A stretch of DNA of 64,000 bases from Promicromonospora sp. MEB111 (GTDB lineage Bacteria > Actinomycetota > Actinomycetes > Actinomycetales > Cellulomonadaceae): the NCBI RefSeq assembly GCF_030209445.1, contig NZ_JARVSD010000008.1, positions 62,001 to 126,000 of the forward strand. The letters are read 5' to 3'. Of the stretch, positions 1 to 8,359 are shown in pieces. The notes under the pieces are model-generated. The model was not told the DNA's origin, made no database searches, and saw nothing but the letters and a program-made list of their open reading frames with translations. Positions within the stretch are counted from its first letter, which is position 1. Every line of letters begins with the position of its first letter. Made by a program: the position numbers and the translations under genes.

Positions 1-1
1 G

Positions 2-508
2 GTCGAACGGACCGTCGCGGATCTCGAGAAGGACCCGGACACCACCGAGGAGAACATCATGGCGAAGGACATGTTCGACGGCTTCGACCACACGCAGTAC
101 GAGCAGGAGGTCACCGAACGCTGGGGCCGCGACGCCTACCAGCGGGGCGACGCGTGGTGGCGCGGCCTCACCGCACGGGAGCAGGAGGAGTGGAAGGGGC
201 GGGTCGCGGCGCTCAGCAAGGACTGGGCCGACGCCGCGGTGGCGGGGACCGACCCGGCCTCGGACGAGGCCCAGGCCCTGGCCGCACGGCACGCCGAGTG
301 GCTCGCGTCCGTGCCGGGCACGCCGGGCGCGGGGCAGCCGCTGCCCGACCGCGGCTACCTGCTGGGCCTGGCCGACATGTACGTGGCGGACGACCGGTTC
401 GCCGCGAACTACGGCGGCACGGAGGGCGCGACGTTCGTCCGGGACGCGCTGCGGGTCTTCGCGGAGCGGGCCTATCCCGCCGTGGCCGACGCGGACGGTG
501 CGTACTGA
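2..508 (+). CDS. TipA-like MerR-family regulator, C-terminal TipAS domain (5' partial)
   Basis: The reading frame is open from base 2, so the gene begins before the window. An internal ATG at 59 is probably not the true start, because the codons before it also encode TipAS-like sequence (ERTVADLEKD, then a Met-rich stretch). The visible part matches the TipAS drug-recognition domain of TipA-type regulators: charged helix, FDHTQYEQEV, ERWGRDAYQRGDAWW, and a C-terminal helix with FAANYGGTEGATFVRDAL. In characterised TipA proteins this domain captures thiopeptides or other ligands and controls the N-terminal MerR DNA-binding domain, which is outside the window. The 3' end overlaps the convergent DinB gene by 37 bp. 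Confidence 0.85.
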   Translation, partial: VERTVADLEKDPDTTEENIMAKDMFDGFDHTQYEQEVTERWGRDAYQRGDAWWRGLTAREQEEWKGRVAALSKDWADAAVAGTDPASDEAQALAARHAEWLASVPGTPGAGQPLPDRGYLLGLADMYVADDRFAANYGGTEGATFVRDALRVFAERAYPAVADADGAY

Positions 509-1089
509 GCCCGGTACAGGTCGCGCAGCAGACAGATCTCGCCGCCGTGCGCCATGGCCTCGCGGTTGAGGTGGGTCACCAGCGCCGCCATCGGGAACTC
601 GGCGAACGCCACGCCCTTGGGGCCGATCGGGCGCATCAGCGACTCGTCGTCCAGAGCGGCGATCCCGGCCTGCCACGATCGGTAGCCCTCCTCGAGCACG
701 GCCAGGCCGCCGTCGGCCGTGACCGGGGCCTCGGGCCAGTGCCGCGCGTCGAACATGTCGGCGTCGGGCGGCGCGTCCGTCGGGCCGAACAAGGCCCGGG
801 CGCGCCGCCCGAACACGTCGCGGCCCACGTGCACCATGCGCCAGGCGATCGTCGTGACCGGCGGGATCTCCGGCTCGGGCACCTCGTGCTCGAGCCGGGG
901 CTCCCCGTCCGCCCCGGCGCGTACGCTCCATGCCGGCGAGGCGGGCTCCCACAGATACTCGGCGTCGGTGAGGCCCTCCAGGCGGGGCCACAGGTGGACG
1001 TCCCAGTAGAACGAGAGCTGGTCCAGGAGCAGGTCGCGCCACACGGCAGGGCGCGTTGTCGGCGGGATGGTCGGCTCCGTCGTGGTCAT
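472..1089 (-). CDS. DinB-family protein (DinB_2 / mycothiol-dependent isomerase-like fold)
   Basis: 205 residues. The start is the ATG at 1089 (MTTTEP); the open frame extends further upstream only into the divergent kinase gene. The helical pattern is typical of the DinB/YfiT superfamily: an N-terminal LLLDQLSFYWDVHLWPRLEGL helix, a TIAWRMVHVGRDVFGRR segment holding the first metal-ligand histidine, and a C-terminal VTHLNREAMAHGGEICLLRD helix with the usual H-x3-E-x2-AH-x2-E cluster. Members are metal-dependent and often use bacillithiol or mycothiol. The substrate cannot be told from sequence. The 3' end overlaps the upstream TipA-like gene on the other strand. Confidence 0.8.
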   Translation of the reverse strand: MTTTEPTIPPTTRPAVWRDLLLDQLSFYWDVHLWPRLEGLTDAEYLWEPASPAWSVRAGADGEPRLEHEVPEPEIPPVTTIAWRMVHVGRDVFGRRARALFGPTDAPPDADMFDARHWPEAPVTADGGLAVLEEGYRSWQAGIAALDDESLMRPIGPKGVAFAEFPMAALVTHLNREAMAHGGEICLLRDLYRAQYAPSASATAG

Positions 1090-1144
1090 GTTCGGACAGT
1101 ACGCCCGGTCTCTGACATCCGGTTTCAAAGGTAGCCTCTGCCCC

Positions 1145-2029
1145 ATGTGCGACACCGCCGCCAAAGCTCCGCAAAAACCCCCGGTGACCTGCTGGTTCGC
1201 AGGTCTCACGACGCTCGATGTGATCCACCGCAGCGCCGTCCGGCCCGGACCCAACGAGAAGATCACCGCCGTCCGTCAGGACGTCTCCGCGGGTGGCCCC
1301 GCGGCGAACGCCGCGGTCATCGCGGCGACGCTCGGGGCGCGTGCGCTCCTGATCAGCGCGATGGGCACCGGTCCGGTGGGTTCGGCCGCCCGGGGCGACC
1401 TGGAGCACCACGGGGTCGAGATCCACGACGCGGCGGGCGGCCGGGAGATCCCCATCGCCGTCTCGGCCGTGCTGGTCGACGACGTGACCGGCGACCGTTC
1501 GGTCGTCTCGCCGGACGCCACCCTCACCAACGGCCTCGACGTCACCCGCGTGGAGCTCGACGCCCTGCCGCGGCCCGACGTCGTCCTGCTCGACGGGCAC
1601 CACCCCGACCTGGCGCGGAGCGTGCTCGCGTACGCCCTCGCCCTCGAACCCCGCCCGCTCGTCGTGCTCGACGCCGGTCGTTGGCGCCCGGTCTTCGCGG
1701 ACCTGCTCGGTGCGGCCGACGTCGCCGCCCGGTCCGCGGACTTCCGGGCGCCCGACGACGCCGCCACGTCCCAGGCGGTCGTCACGACGCACGGATCCGC
1801 CCCCGTGACCTGGTGCGACAAGGACGGGCGGCACGGATCCACCTACGTGCCGAGCGTCGAGGTGCGCGACACCCTCGGCGCGGGCGACGCGTTCCACGGC
1901 GCCCTGTGCGTGGCGCTCGCCCAGGGCGCCGGGCTGGAGTCCGCGGTCCAGGAGGCGATCCGGGTGGCGTCCATCCGCGTGCAGCACGTCGGCCCCCGGT
2001 CCTGGCTGGAGTACGCGCCGTGCGCCTGA
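1145..2029 (+). CDS. PfkB-family carbohydrate/nucleoside kinase
   Basis: 294 residues with a ribokinase fold. The glycine motif GGPAANAA (residues 50-57) and the C-terminal PfkB signature DTLGAGDAFHG (242-252) with catalytic Asp and anion-hole glycines are intact. The ATG at 1145 is chosen; an earlier GTG in frame would run into the divergent DinB gene's promoter. It probably phosphorylates a sugar or nucleoside hydroxyl with ATP, but the substrate is not identifiable. It overlaps the next kinase gene by 10 bp, so the two are likely co-translated and may act on related substrates. Confidence 0.85.
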   Translation: MCDTAAKAPQKPPVTCWFAGLTTLDVIHRSAVRPGPNEKITAVRQDVSAGGPAANAAVIAATLGARALLISAMGTGPVGSAARGDLEHHGVEIHDAAGGREIPIAVSAVLVDDVTGDRSVVSPDATLTNGLDVTRVELDALPRPDVVLLDGHHPDLARSVLAYALALEPRPLVVLDAGRWRPVFADLLGAADVAARSADFRAPDDAATSQAVVTTHGSAPVTWCDKDGRHGSTYVPSVEVRDTLGAGDAFHGALCVALAQGAGLESAVQEAIRVASIRVQHVGPRSWLEYAPCA

Positions 2030-2658
2030 CCACCGCGGAGCTCGTCGAGCGCGCGGCCCGGCTCGCCGACGACGCCGGCCGGCGCGGCGAGGCCCGGGTG
2101 CTCGGCATCACCGGCCCGCCCGGCGCGGGAAAGTCGACCCTGGCCGCCGCCCTCGCCGACGGACTGGCGCCTGGTACGGCCGTGGTGGTCGGGATGGACG
2201 GCTTCCACCTGTCCAACGCCGTGCTGGAGGCCCGCGGCAGCCGCGCGCGCAAGGGCGCGATCGACACCTTCGACGACGCCGGCTACGCCGCCCTGATCGG
2301 CCGCATCGCGGGCCGCCGGCCGGGCAGCCCGCAGGTCTTCGCGCCGGAGTTCCGTCGCGAGATCGAGGAGCCCGTGGCGGCAGGAACCGTCGTCGCCGAC
2401 GAGCCGCTGGTGATCACGGAGGGCAACTACCTCCTCGCGGCCGACGGCGCCTGGCCCGCAGCCCGCGCCCGGATGGCAGAGGTCTGGTACGTCGACCTGC
2501 CCGACGCCGAGCGCCTGCGGCGCCTCGTCGCGCGCCACCACGCGTTCGGCAAGCCCCTGCCCGACGCCGAGGCGTGGGCCCGCGGCACCGACCAGCGCAA
2601 CGCCGACCTCATCGCCACCACCCGGGACGCCGCCGACCTCGTCGTGGAGTGGGTGTAG
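2020..2658 (+). CDS. P-loop nucleoside/nucleotide kinase family protein (PRK/uridine kinase-like)
   Basis: 212 residues from a GTG at 2020 that lies inside the last codons of the PfkB gene. Walker A GPPGAGKST is at residues 32-40. VVGMDGFHLSN and the KGAIDTFDDAGY region are typical of the fructose/uridine/pantothenate-kinase-like group (YggC/FrcK-type), followed by ITEGNYLL (Walker B region) and an arginine-rich lid RLRRLVARHH. Proteins of this type phosphorylate sugars or nucleosides. Tight coupling to the PfkB gene suggests a two-kinase carbohydrate or nucleoside module without its own transporter. Confidence 0.8.
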   Translation: MRLTTAELVERAARLADDAGRRGEARVLGITGPPGAGKSTLAAALADGLAPGTAVVVGMDGFHLSNAVLEARGSRARKGAIDTFDDAGYAALIGRIAGRRPGSPQVFAPEFRREIEEPVAAGTVVADEPLVITEGNYLLAADGAWPAARARMAEVWYVDLPDAERLRRLVARHHAFGKPLPDAEAWARGTDQRNADLIATTRDAADLVVEWV

Positions 2659-2666
2659 CCACCCGG

Positions 2667-3284
2667 TCAGCCGATCTCGAGGACCGCGACGCGCCACACC
2701 CCGCGCCGTGCCTCCAGCCGCACGGCCGCGGCGCGCACCCGTCCCTCGTCGTGCAGGATCACCGTCGCCTCCGCGGACGTGGCGCCCAGCCGGACCAGCC
2801 GCACGCGCCGTACCGCGGCCGGGTGCGCCTTGGGCCGCGGCGGCCGCACCTGCCGGGCCTCCCGCATGAGCCGGCCCCGCTCCAGCAGCTGGTCGTAGAC
2901 CTGTGGCGTCACCCACCGGGCGAGTTGCGCGGCGGGGCGCTCGCCGCGCAGCACCTCGACCGCGGCGCGGACCACGCGGCACACCTGCGCGGTGGGGTCG
3001 GGCAGGGTGGGGTCCGGCTCGGGCACCGGTCGGCCGGACAGCGCCTCCAGAGCAGCCGCCGCGTTCTGCAGCTCGGGGTACGGCGTGCCGCCGATCCGCA
3101 TGCGGCGCAGCCGCCGGCCGATGCCGGGTCCGGTGACCGGTCCTGCCGGCGGCACGGCGGGCCGCTGGGCGGGTAGCGCCGCCGCCCCGGTCGCCGGGCG
3201 TGGAGTAGTGCGGCGGGTGCGGGACGGCGTGGCGGGCTCCGTCGCGGTGTTCGTGGCCTCGGGTGGGCTGTCGAGCGTGGTCAT
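2667..3284 (-). CDS. Actinobacterial DUF6459-like (Rv3231-type) protein
   Basis: 205 residues. The first 65 residues are Pro/Thr/Ala-rich and probably disordered. The C-terminal 130 residues form a compact domain: VCRVVRAAVEVLRGERPAAQL, then a WVTPQVYDQLLERGRLM helix, then alternating strands ending VWRVAVLEIG. This resembles the conserved actinobacterial family often found beside the LysM membrane protein and secA. No catalytic motif is visible and no function is known. It lies 58 bp downstream of the LysM gene and is probably co-transcribed with it. Confidence 0.6.
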   Translation of the reverse strand: MTTLDSPPEATNTATEPATPSRTRRTTPRPATGAAALPAQRPAVPPAGPVTGPGIGRRLRRMRIGGTPYPELQNAAAALEALSGRPVPEPDPTLPDPTAQVCRVVRAAVEVLRGERPAAQLARWVTPQVYDQLLERGRLMREARQVRPPRPKAHPAAVRRVRLVRLGATSAEATVILHDEGRVRAAAVRLEARRGVWRVAVLEIG

Positions 3285-3342
3285 CCGGAATCTCCTGGGG
3301 GCGCGGTGCGGGTGCGAGGCGGTGCGGTGGGTCGGACGACTT

Positions 3343-4248
3343 TCAGGGCTGGTGCAGCACCGTGCCCGGGCGGATCAGGTCCGGGTCGGAGCCCAGCACC
3401 TGGCGGTTGGCGTCGTGCCAGCGGTCGACGGCCTCGGCGATCTCTGCGTCGGACGGCCCATCGTTGTCGGCCGGGCTGCCGGCCCGGGCCGACCGGTCGC
3501 CATCGGACGGCCTGTCGGCAGCGAGCCCGTCGGCGGCGATCGCCCACAGCGTGTCGCCCGTCTCGACCGTCACCGGTTCCCGGCCCGCTTCCGCACGCCG
3601 GTCCTGGTCCACCAGGGACGCTCGCCCGGGCGTCGACCCGGTGCCCGAGGCGACCGACCGGCCCGGGCGGCCCGTCGGCTCCCCGCTCATCGTGCTCGTC
3701 GGCCGCCAGCCGAGGTCGAGGACGACCGCGGGCCCCGCCTCCGCGGCGGGTACCCCGACGGCCTCCGGCAGGGCCATCGCCGTCGGCGCGGTGAGCGCCA
3801 GACCGAGCCCGGCACCCGCGGCGACCCGGGCCAGGCGCCGCACCACGGCCGGCGCGTGGCGGGCCACGGCGCGTTCCGCCGCCGCCCAGCGCCTGCCGCG
3901 CCGGTCCGCGAGGACGCAGGCCAGCGCGAGGAGCGCGTGCACTCCCGTCCAGCCGGCCACCGCCGTGCCGACGGCGACCGCCGCCAGCTCGACGACGTCC
4001 TCCACCGGGAACAGCGCCGCACCGAGGCCGGACCCCACCTGCCACGTGCGGGTGCCGAGGACACCGCACGCCGCGACGAGCGCCGTGCCGACGGCGAGCA
4101 GCCCGAGGAGCCCTCTCCAGGTGCCTCCGGTCTCCGCGTCCGCGTCCGAGGCCGGGGAGCCGGCCGTCGGGCGGTCGGGGTGCGATGGCTTCCGGCCGAC
4201 GTCGTGGCGGTCGGCAGCCGGTACGTGCTCAAGGGCGTGCGTCGACAT
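3343..4248 (-). CDS. LysM-domain membrane protein
   Basis: 301 residues from an ATG at 4248 preceded by a strong AGGGGGAA ribosome site. After about 45 polar residues come three hydrophobic segments (GLLGLLAVGTALVAACGVLG; VVELAAVAVGTAVAGWTGV continuing to LALACVLA; VAAGAGLGLALTAPTAMA). A Ser/Gly/Asp-rich linker follows, then a C-terminal LysM unit (VETGDTLWAIA ... NRQVLGSDPDLIRPGTVLHQP). LysM binds peptidoglycan, so the protein is likely anchored in the membrane with the LysM outside. It is upstream of the DUF6459-like gene in an apparent operon. Confidence 0.85.
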   Translation of the reverse strand: MSTHALEHVPAADRHDVGRKPSHPDRPTAGSPASDADAETGGTWRGLLGLLAVGTALVAACGVLGTRTWQVGSGLGAALFPVEDVVELAAVAVGTAVAGWTGVHALLALACVLADRRGRRWAAAERAVARHAPAVVRRLARVAAGAGLGLALTAPTAMALPEAVGVPAAEAGPAVVLDLGWRPTSTMSGEPTGRPGRSVASGTGSTPGRASLVDQDRRAEAGREPVTVETGDTLWAIAADGLAADRPSDGDRSARAGSPADNDGPSDAEIAEAVDRWHDANRQVLGSDPDLIRPGTVLHQP

Positions 4249-4383
4249 GGTTCCCCCTGCTGCGGTTCGATTCCTGACACTATGAGTCCGAACGGCACTG
4301 GTGATGACACTTGATGTCGTCCGGCGATCGTTATTCAACAGGGGTGTCAGGCGGGTGTCCACCGGAGAGCGGGATGCCTGTGG

Positions 4384-4956
4384 ATGGCGCAGGGTGTCTC
4401 CATGACATCCGTGCGCCCGACCGGCCCCACGCGCTGGGAGGCGCTCTTCAGCGATCTCGAGGCGCAGGCCCGCGCGCAGGTGGCGGCGGAGGCCGACGCG
4501 CTCGTGTCCGAGCTGACGCGCGCCGAGCACGCGACGATGACGCTCGCCGACAGGTTCCGCGCCGTCGTCGGCGCGGTGGTGACGGTCGAGCTGCTCGACG
4601 GCGCACCGTTGCGCGGCGTCGTGCTGGAGACGGCGGACGAGTGGGTGTTGCTCCAGGGGGTCCGGCCGGAGCCGGCGAGCCAGCACCTCGTGCCGCTGGC
4701 CGCGGTGGCGGCGGTGCACGGGCTGACCCGTCACGCGGCGTCCGCGACGTCGCGGCGGGACTCCGTCGGGCTGGGACCGGTGTTGCGGAGCCTGCAGCGC
4801 GACCGGGCGCGGGTCGCCGTGCGCACCCTGAGCGGGGTGTCGGCCGGGCGCATCGCACGCGTGGGCCGCGACCACCTGGACGTCGACCTGCTCGACGGGC
4901 GCGGAGCCCGGCTGGTTCCCTTCCCGGCCCTGCTGGTTGTCAGCGAGGCACCCTAA
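4384..4956 (+). CDS. Conserved actinobacterial protein of unknown function
   Basis: 190 residues from the ATG at 4384; an internal ATG at 4402 (MTSVRP) is an equally good start with an AGGG site nearby. It has an N-terminal helix (RWEALFSDLEAQARAQVAAEADALV) and then two beta-rich halves resembling a repeated SH3/Sm-like barrel (VVGAVVTVELLDGAPLRGVVL and VAVRTLSGVSAGRIARVG). No enzyme motif is present. Homologues are sometimes labelled Fis-family regulators, but I see no Fis helix-turn-helix here. It is convergent with the small HTH gene, with a terminator hairpin between them. Confidence 0.6.
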   Translation: MAQGVSMTSVRPTGPTRWEALFSDLEAQARAQVAAEADALVSELTRAEHATMTLADRFRAVVGAVVTVELLDGAPLRGVVLETADEWVLLQGVRPEPASQHLVPLAAVAAVHGLTRHAASATSRRDSVGLGPVLRSLQRDRARVAVRTLSGVSAGRIARVGRDHLDVDLLDGRGARLVPFPALLVVSEAP

Positions 4957-4984
4957 ACCGACTGGAATGCCCGGAAATGGACAG

Positions 4985-5023
4985 CGGGACCGGTCTCACC
5001 CCGTATGGAGTGTGCCGGTCCCG
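4985..5023. terminator. Bidirectional hairpin terminator
   Basis: Perfect 9-bp arms CGGGACCGG / CCGGTCCCG separated by 21 nt, between the convergent genes ending at 4956 (+) and 5056 (-). No long T-tract follows, as is usual in high-GC actinobacteria. Confidence 0.6.
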
Positions 5024-5055
5024 TCGGTGTACGACGCGGCCTTTCAGTCGTCTGC

Positions 5056-5274
5056 TCAGCCGTCAGCGGCCGCAGAGCCCTTGAGCCGCTCACGGCTCTT
5101 TGCGTACATACGCTCGATGTACGACTCGAGCTCGGCTGCCTCGACGCGCCAGACCTTCTTGGGCCCCACCTGGATGGCGGGAAGGTCGCCGGTACGAACC
5201 AGTGCGTAGCCCTGGGCCATCGAGATGTTGAGGGTCTCGACCACATCCGCCAGAGAGAGAAAGCGCTTTTCCAT
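5056..5274 (-). CDS. Small excisionase/AlpA-type helix-turn-helix DNA-binding protein
   Basis: 72 residues. LSLADVVETLNISMAQGYALVRTGDLPAIQVGPKKVWRV is a winged HTH of the MerR/excisionase (HTH_17) class: helix, turn, recognition helix, then the DLPAIQVG wing. A charged C-terminal helix (LESYIERMYAKSRERL) follows. In many actinobacteria a gene of this kind sits beside a SAF-domain gene and a CpaE-like ATPase gene, as here, where it is divergent from the SAF gene. It is probably a developmental or local regulator. It differs from BldC in sequence, so no name is given. Confidence 0.8.
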   Translation of the reverse strand: MEKRFLSLADVVETLNISMAQGYALVRTGDLPAIQVGPKKVWRVEAAELESYIERMYAKSRERLKGSAAADG

Positions 5275-5469
5275 GGGAACAGTGTGGCACGAGACACCGA
5301 CATGAGGGGGTTATCCACAAGAAGTGTTTATCTGATGCCGGATCGGCGGCGTTCGATCACTATGGTTCCGGCGCTCTGCCCAGGCTGTGCACCATTCTGA
5401 GCGGGTTCGGGGCTCAACTTCTACTCGACGCCCTACCCAAAGTCCACCAAAGTACGCGGAAGGACCGAG

Positions 5470-6159
5470 ATGACGTATGCCCCGGCCGCCCCGGCGCCCG
5501 CAGTCCGGGAGCAGGGCCTCCCCGAGCCGGTCGCGACCAGGCTGCGCAGGCCCGGCTGGCGCGACCCGCGGCTCGTGACCGGCCTCGTCATCGTCGCGCT
5601 GTCGGTCGCCTGCGGTTCCTGGGTGGTCTCGGCGGCGAGCCGCACCACCCCGGTCTTCGTGGCCGACGGTGCCCTCACGCCCGGCGCGCCCCTGACCGCC
5701 GAGTCGCTGCGGACGGTCGACGTCCGCCTCGGGTCCGGGACGGGCCGCTATCTGTCCGCCGCCGAGCCGTTGCCCGCGGACCTGGTGGTGCTCCGCGTGG
5801 TGGACGACGGCGAGCTGGTGCCGCTGACGGCCCTCGGCGCGGACGCCGACGTCCGCTCGGTCTCCGTCCCCGTGGGCTCGGGGCTGTCGGACCGCATCCG
5901 GGCCGGCGTGGTGGTGGACCTCTGGTTCGTCCCCGAGGTGCCCGTCACGCACGAGGCGGGCGCGGGTCGACCGGAGCCGGCCACGCTGGCGAAGGACGTG
6001 GTGGTCGAGCAGGTGGACGCGCAGGACGGCGCGATCGTCGTGGACGGCACGGTGACGCTGCACGTGCTGGTCCCGGAGGACTCCCTGCCGACCGTGCTGG
6101 CCGCGCTCTCCGACGCCGGCACCGTCGCCGTCGTGCCCGTGGCGGGCGGTGTCCGGTGA
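5470..6159 (+). CDS. SAF-domain membrane protein (CpaB/FlgA-like)
   Basis: 229 residues with a short cytoplasmic N-terminus, one membrane segment at about residues 36-56, then an extracytoplasmic SAF domain. The SAF part begins TPVFVADGALTPGAPLTAESLRTVDVRL, the usual 'two starts' with a following strand. SAF domains occur in CpaB/RcpC pilus-assembly proteins and FlgA. It overlaps the next gene by 4 bp (GTGA). There are no other pilus genes nearby. Confidence 0.8.
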   Translation: MTYAPAAPAPAVREQGLPEPVATRLRRPGWRDPRLVTGLVIVALSVACGSWVVSAASRTTPVFVADGALTPGAPLTAESLRTVDVRLGSGTGRYLSAAEPLPADLVVLRVVDDGELVPLTALGADADVRSVSVPVGSGLSDRIRAGVVVDLWFVPEVPVTHEAGAGRPEPATLAKDVVVEQVDAQDGAIVVDGTVTLHVLVPEDSLPTVLAALSDAGTVAVVPVAGGVR

Positions 6160-7457
6160 GCGAGGACCGGACGGTCACCGTCCTGGTCGCGGTGCAGGCA
6201 CCCGAGGAGGAGGCGGCGGTGGTGACCGTGCTCGGCGCGCAGCCGCGGATGACCGTCTCCCGGCGGTGCGCGGAGCTCGCCGAGCTCCTGGCCGCGGCCG
6301 AGGCGGGCGCGGGCACGGCCGCGGTCGTCTCCGGGGACCTGCCGGGCCTGGACCGGGACGCGGTGGCGCGGCTGCGGGGCGCGGGCCTGCGGGTCGTCGT
6401 GGTCGAGGATCCGGCAACGCCGGCCGCCCGCCTCGCAGGTCTGGGCTGCGACGCCGTGGTCGCGGGCGGTGACGCGGAGAACCTGGTCGCCGCGGTCCGC
6501 GGCGACGGCTCGGCCCACGACGCCGGACCCGCGGTGGGCGCTGCTCCAGCAGCCCTTCCCGACAGCGGGACCAGGCCCGGCATGCTCGTCGCCGTCTGGG
6601 GTCCGGCCGGATCGCCCGGCCGGACCACCACCGCCATCGAGCTCGCCGCGGCCCTCGCGGGGGTGGGCGCCACCGCGCCGCGCCGCTCCGGCCTGCTGCG
6701 CCGGCCGCGTCCGGTGCCCCCGGCGCACGGTGCGAGCACGGTGGTGCTGGCCGACGCCGACACCTACGCCTCCTCGGTGACCTCCCGCCTCGGCCTGCTC
6801 GACGACGCGCCCGGCCTGGCCGCCGCCGCCCGCGCGGCCGGCCAGGGTGTGCTCGACGTGCGGACGCTGGCCGGGCACGCCCCGGTGGCGCTGCCGGGTG
6901 TGCGCGTCCTGACGGGCATCACCCGGGCGTCCCGCTGGCCCGAGCTGCCCGCCAGCTCGCTCGACGTGGTGTTCCAGCGCAGCCGCGAGCTCGCGGCCTG
7001 GACCGTGGTCGACTGTGGCCCGGTGCTCGAGGCCGACGAGCTGCTCATGTACGACACGCGCGCACCGCAGCGCAACGGCGCGACCCTGAGCGCGCTCCAG
7101 GCCGCGGACGTCGTGGTCGTGGTCGGCAGCGCCGACCCCGTGGGGCTGCAGCGGCTGGTGCGCGGCCTGGAGGACCTGCGGGATGCCGCGGTGGCGATCC
7201 CGGCGGCCCGCGTCGTGGTCGTGAACCGGGTGCGGGTCTCCGCCGTCGGGCGCCGGGCCGAGGCCCAGGTGCGCGACGCCCTCGCGCGCTACGGGGGAGT
7301 GGGCGACGCACACCTCGTGCCGGACGACCCGGCCGGGCTCGACGCCGCGCTGCTGGCAGGCCGCGTGCTGGCCGAGTGCGCGCCGGGATCGCCCGCGCGG
7401 GCCGCGTTCGAGGGCCTCGCGACGCGGGTCCGGGAGCTCGTGCCCGCGGTGGTCTGA
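6156..7457 (+). CDS. CpaE/MinD-like P-loop protein with deviant Walker A
   Basis: 433 residues from a GTG overlapping the SAF gene stop. An N-terminal receiver-like domain (1-115) precedes a MinD/ParA-type domain. Its P-loop reads WGPAGSPGRTTTAIE (149-162), lacking the usual KGGxGKT lysines. Later motifs VLADADTYASSV, TVVDCGP and VVNRVRVS fit the SIMIBI fold. CpaE proteins position Tad pilus machinery; similar actinobacterial proteins are annotated as septum-site-determining. With SAF protein it probably forms a two-gene unit. Confidence 0.75.
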   Translation: MSEDRTVTVLVAVQAPEEEAAVVTVLGAQPRMTVSRRCAELAELLAAAEAGAGTAAVVSGDLPGLDRDAVARLRGAGLRVVVVEDPATPAARLAGLGCDAVVAGGDAENLVAAVRGDGSAHDAGPAVGAAPAALPDSGTRPGMLVAVWGPAGSPGRTTTAIELAAALAGVGATAPRRSGLLRRPRPVPPAHGASTVVLADADTYASSVTSRLGLLDDAPGLAAAARAAGQGVLDVRTLAGHAPVALPGVRVLTGITRASRWPELPASSLDVVFQRSRELAAWTVVDCGPVLEADELLMYDTRAPQRNGATLSALQAADVVVVVGSADPVGLQRLVRGLEDLRDAAVAIPAARVVVVNRVRVSAVGRRAEAQVRDALARYGGVGDAHLVPDDPAGLDAALLAGRVLAECAPGSPARAAFEGLATRVRELVPAVV

Positions 7458-7550
7458 GCGGCCCGGCGGCCCGCACGGGGCACATCGCGCGTAACAATCC
7501 GCCCGTCCGGCGCGGCTAGGCGGCGGAAAGTTGGCATCCGGCGCTAGGTT

Positions 7551-8351
7551 GTGCCCGTGGCCGCCGTGACGAAGGACAACTACGCCGACGACCTGCGTCT
7601 GGCGCACGTGATCGCCGACCAGGTCGATTCCATCACCATGTCCCGCTTCCGGGCGCTCGACCTCAAGGTGGAGACCAAGCCCGACCTGACGCCGGTGTCC
7701 GACGCCGACCGCGCGGCAGAGGACTTCATCCGCGGCCAGCTCGCCCGCGCGCGCACGCGCGACGCGATCGTCGGCGAGGAGTACGGCTCCGCGGGCAGCG
7801 GCGCGCGGCGCTGGATCGTGGACCCGATCGACGGCACCAAGAACTTCGTGCGCGGCGTCCCCGTGTGGGCCACGCTCATCGCGCTGGCCGACGGCGACGA
7901 GGTCGTCGTGGGCCTGGTCAGCGCACCCGCCCTCGGTCGGCGCTGGTGGGCGGCCAAGGGCTCGGGCGCGTGGACCGGCAAGTCGCTGGCGTCCGCGTCG
8001 CGGATGTCGGTCTCCGGCATCTCGCGCGTCGCCGACGCGTCGTTCAGCTACGCGTCCCTCGGCGGCTGGGAGGAGCGCGGGAAGCTGGACGGGTTCCTCG
8101 ACCTCACCCGCGCCTGCGCGCGGACCCGCGGGTACGGCGACTTCTGGTCGTACATGCTGGTGGCCGACGGCGCCGTCGACATCGCGGCCGAACCCGAGCT
8201 CGAGGTCTACGACATGGCCGCGCTCGTGCCGATCGTCACCGAGGCGGGCGGCACCTTCACGTCGCTCGACGGCCGGCCCGGCCCGTGGGGCGGGAACGCG
8301 GTGGCGACGAACGGCAAGCTGCACAAGGAAGCGCTCGACTTCCTCGGCTGA
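7551..8351 (+). CDS. hisN: Histidinol-phosphatase, inositol monophosphatase family
   Basis: 266 residues from a GTG at 7551; GTGs at 7557 and 7566 are also possible. The Mg-dependent IMPase motifs are intact: GEEYG, then WIVDPIDGTKNFVRGVP, and a C-terminal AEPELEVYDMAALVPIVTEAGG. The DLRLAHVIADQVDSITMSRF N-terminus and overall length match the actinobacterial HisN subgroup, which dephosphorylates L-histidinol phosphate in histidine biosynthesis. It stands alone, away from other his genes, as is common for this type. A related inositol-phosphatase role cannot be excluded. Confidence 0.85.
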   Translation: MPVAAVTKDNYADDLRLAHVIADQVDSITMSRFRALDLKVETKPDLTPVSDADRAAEDFIRGQLARARTRDAIVGEEYGSAGSGARRWIVDPIDGTKNFVRGVPVWATLIALADGDEVVVGLVSAPALGRRWWAAKGSGAWTGKSLASASRMSVSGISRVADASFSYASLGGWEERGKLDGFLDLTRACARTRGYGDFWSYMLVADGAVDIAAEPELEVYDMAALVPIVTEAGGTFTSLDGRPGPWGGNAVATNGKLHKEALDFLG

Positions 8352-8359
8352 CGGCGGCG

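Noticed and set aside
5311-5319. Replication origin signal (perfect TTATCCACA DnaA box)
   Set aside because: Only a single box, with no cluster, AT-rich region or dnaA/dnaN genes nearby.
5748-8324. Very long minus-strand open frame across the SAF, CpaE-like and hisN genes
   Set aside because: It is a GC-rich shadow with His/Arg/Gly/Ala-rich composition and no family resemblance; the plus-strand genes carry clear motifs and normal codon bias.
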